DNA of 22,597 nt from a virus, in the IMG/VR virus record IMGVR_UViG_3300037882_004970, positions 1 through 22,597 of that record, one strand, 5' to 3'. This document shows positions 21,781 through 22,597 of the stretch, piece by piece. Position numbers and translations under genes: made by a program. The notes under the pieces are model-generated. The model had not been told where the DNA came from, made no database searches, and saw only the letters and a program-made list of their open reading frames with translations. Position 1 is the stretch's first letter. Each line of letters opens with the position of its first letter.

Positions 21781-22289
21781 GGGGTGCTCGCCGGTGCTGC
21801 GGTCGTGTAGATGATGATGGGCTGAGGCGCAGCGACCGGCGCTGCGACGGCCGCTGGCAAAGGTGCCGCAGGCGGGCTTTTCACCACCGCCCAGACAGCC
21901 GTCCCCACAGATCCAAGCATCCCCAGCACGAAGACGCTCAGCAGGACCGGTATCCAGCTATTGCGAGCCTGCTGGGTCTCGACCTTCCCAATCCGCTTGT
22001 CAATCTCCTTCAGCTCTCCAGCGTGCTCTTCAAGCAGCTTGTCTCTATTTGCGTTCGACGGGCCCTCGCCAGCCAACTGCTCCTTGATGGCGCCTAGCTG
22101 CCTGCCCATATCCCGAAATCGATCTTCGACATTGTTCTCGTGCTTCGAGAGCTGATCGCCCAGCTTTTTCTCGTGGGCGGCGAGCTGCTCACCGAGACGC
22201 CTTTCGTGGCGCTCGAGCACGTTGCGGACCTGTTCAAGGATGGTGGAGGAGCTTGGGTCAATCATTGAAATCTCTGGTTGGCTGGTCAT
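21777..22289 (-). CDS. Coiled-coil membrane protein with Pro/Ala-rich tail
   Basis: ATG at 22289 overlaps the lipoprotein stop (ATGA), giving 170 residues. Residues ~17-110 are helical coiled coil. Within it, residues 28-60 are three 11-residue repeats (HERRLGEQLAA, HEKKLGDQLSK, HENNVEDRFRD), and 61-71 continue the phase. Residues ~112-136 form one transmembrane segment (WIPVLLSVFVLGMLGSVGTAV). The last ~34 residues are Pro/Ala-rich (SPPAAPLPAAVAAPVAAPQP), like linkers that span the periplasm. If the N-terminus is cytoplasmic, the tail is periplasmic. Inner-membrane spanins normally have an N-terminal membrane segment and a periplasmic coiled coil, so this is not a standard one. Function unknown. 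Confidence 0.75.
   Translation of the reverse strand: MTSQPEISMIDPSSSTILEQVRNVLERHERRLGEQLAAHEKKLGDQLSKHENNVEDRFRDMGRQLGAIKEQLAGEGPSNANRDKLLEEHAGELKEIDKRIGKVETQQARNSWIPVLLSVFVLGMLGSVGTAVWAVVKSPPAAPLPAAVAAPVAAPQPIIIYTTAAPASTP
22077..22208 (-). repeat. Hendecad (11-residue) coiled-coil repeats
   Basis: Four consecutive 33-base units encode residues 28-71 of the coiled-coil membrane protein. His starts the first three units at residues 28, 39 and 50, and a Leu-Gly or equivalent falls at positions 5-6 of each. An 11-residue period predicts a straight or right-handed coiled coil rather than the usual heptad type. Confidence 0.6.
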
Positions 22290-22489
22290 GAGCAGGCCCA
22301 CATCCTGGCGATCGTCGCCACGGTACCTTTGTGGCCTGAGGCCTCAAGGTACACGCACAGCTCGCGCTTGATGACCCGCACCACGCGGTCAGATCGGCTC
22401 TCTTTGGACGGTTCTGGTGTCGGCTCGGAAGGCTGGACGCCTGAGCAGCCGAGGGCGAGGATGGAGGCCAGTAAAAACTTCATGGCCAT
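22286..22489 (-). CDS. Small lipoprotein (o-spanin-like candidate)
   Basis: The 67-residue product starts at ATG 22489 (a second ATG lies two codons on; no clear ribosome-binding site decides). Residues 1-15 are a lipoprotein signal with the lipobox LALGC, Cys15 being the lipidated residue. A Pro/Glu/Ser-rich linker follows (SEPTPEPSKES), as in Rz1-type outer-membrane spanins. The C-terminal ~35 residues are a helix-like domain with Cys45 and Cys66 (RVIKRELCVYLEASG ... MWAC), which could form a disulfide. Its stop overlaps the start of the coiled-coil membrane protein (ATGA). Spanin function fits size, linker and neighbours, but a non-lytic envelope lipoprotein is equally possible. Confidence 0.7.
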   Translation of the reverse strand: MAMKFLLASILALGCSGVQPSEPTPEPSKESRSDRVVRVIKRELCVYLEASGHKGTVATIARMWACS

Positions 22490-22528
22490 GATGGTATCAG
22501 GGATGCTGGCCGTGTGGCCAGATGTGCC

Positions 22529-22597
22529 TCAGAAGGGAATGGGGTCATCATCGGCGGGCGGGGAACCGCCGCCCTGGCCGCGGCCCCCGCCCTGACC
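22529..22597 (-). CDS. ssb: C-terminal end of single-stranded DNA-binding protein (partial)
   Basis: Reading the minus strand from the right edge in this frame gives 22 residues then TGA at 22531-22529. They comprise a Gly/Gln/Arg-rich linker (GQGGGRGQGGG), then SPPADDDPIPF. That ending is the acidic tip of bacterial-type SSB, where the final Asp residues and Pro-Phe bind replication and repair partners; the extra Pro before IPF is a small variation on the usual DDDIPF. The OB-fold lies beyond the window. The gene runs in the same direction as the lipoprotein gene, 39 bases downstream, and probably shares its transcript. I see no promoter in that gap. Confidence 0.8.
   Translation of the reverse strand, partial: GQGGGRGQGGGSPPADDDPIPF

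Noticed and set aside
22278-22595. A + strand frame of about 105 codons at the right edge
   Set aside because: It is antisense to the lipoprotein and SSB genes, which have a lipobox and an SSB tip; the + frame has no recognisable feature.
1-22597. tRNA genes, integrase, attachment sites, CRISPR arrays or insertion sequences
   Set aside because: None seen on either strand; the window is almost fully covered by coding sequence and the only gaps above 50 bases are the promoter region at 20959-21016 and the few bases beside ssb.

Overview
The window is a late structural module of a tailed, contractile (myovirus-type) double-stranded DNA phage with GC-rich DNA. No host genes, tRNAs, integrase or attachment sites are visible. 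The host cannot be named. A lipobox-bearing small protein, several small membrane proteins and a bacterial-type SSB tail suggest a bacterial host, more likely with a Gram-negative envelope (inference). The lack of flanking bacterial genes does not decide between a free phage genome and a prophage interior.

The + strand from the left edge to about 20.96 kb reads as one long, tightly packed operon. It starts with the end of an unidentified coiled-coil protein and a head-to-tail connector set (2-3388: adaptor with an N-terminal beta-sandwich, head-closure candidate, gpG/gpS-type tail-completion protein, tail-terminator candidate with an IPT/TIG domain). The shaft follows: tail sheath (3389-5575), tail tube (5600-6058), a zinc-ribbon tail-assembly chaperone whose gene continues by an apparent -1 programmed frameshift (6088-7019), and the tape measure (7023-9458). 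Then comes the hub and baseplate in Mu/P2-like order: CIS-tube/gpU-like adaptor, LysM/gpX-like protein, gpD/gp27 hub, gpV/gp5 OB-fold spike, an unknown hydrophobic helical protein, gpW/gp25 wedge and gpJ/gp6 wedge (9455-14835). Five accessory genes (14838-17595), including a lectin-like and a collagen-like protein, sit between gpJ and gpI, which are adjacent in P2. After gpI (17592-18920) come a tail-fibre-like protein (18920-20080) and a CHAP/NlpC-like cysteine peptidoglycan hydrolase (20077-20958). At least thirteen junctions in this operon are ATGA, GTGA or TGATG stop/start overlaps, which implies translational coupling.

At 20955-20983 a promoter-like sequence has a perfect 8-bp inverted repeat filling its spacer. 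It precedes a single gene for a small exported protein (21017-21421), an arrangement like a regulated moron. This gene ends directly against the end of an oppositely oriented operon.

Read right to left, the minus-strand operon holds the last codons of an SSB gene, a 67-residue lipoprotein, a 170-residue hendecad coiled-coil membrane protein, a previously easy-to-miss 38-residue hydrophobic peptide gene, and an 81-residue tail-anchored membrane protein. The last four are joined by ATGA/GTGA/ATGA overlaps. This coupled envelope cassette next to the lysis enzyme is the most promising candidate for an undescribed system here: a divergent holin/spanin set or a superinfection/envelope-modifying complex.
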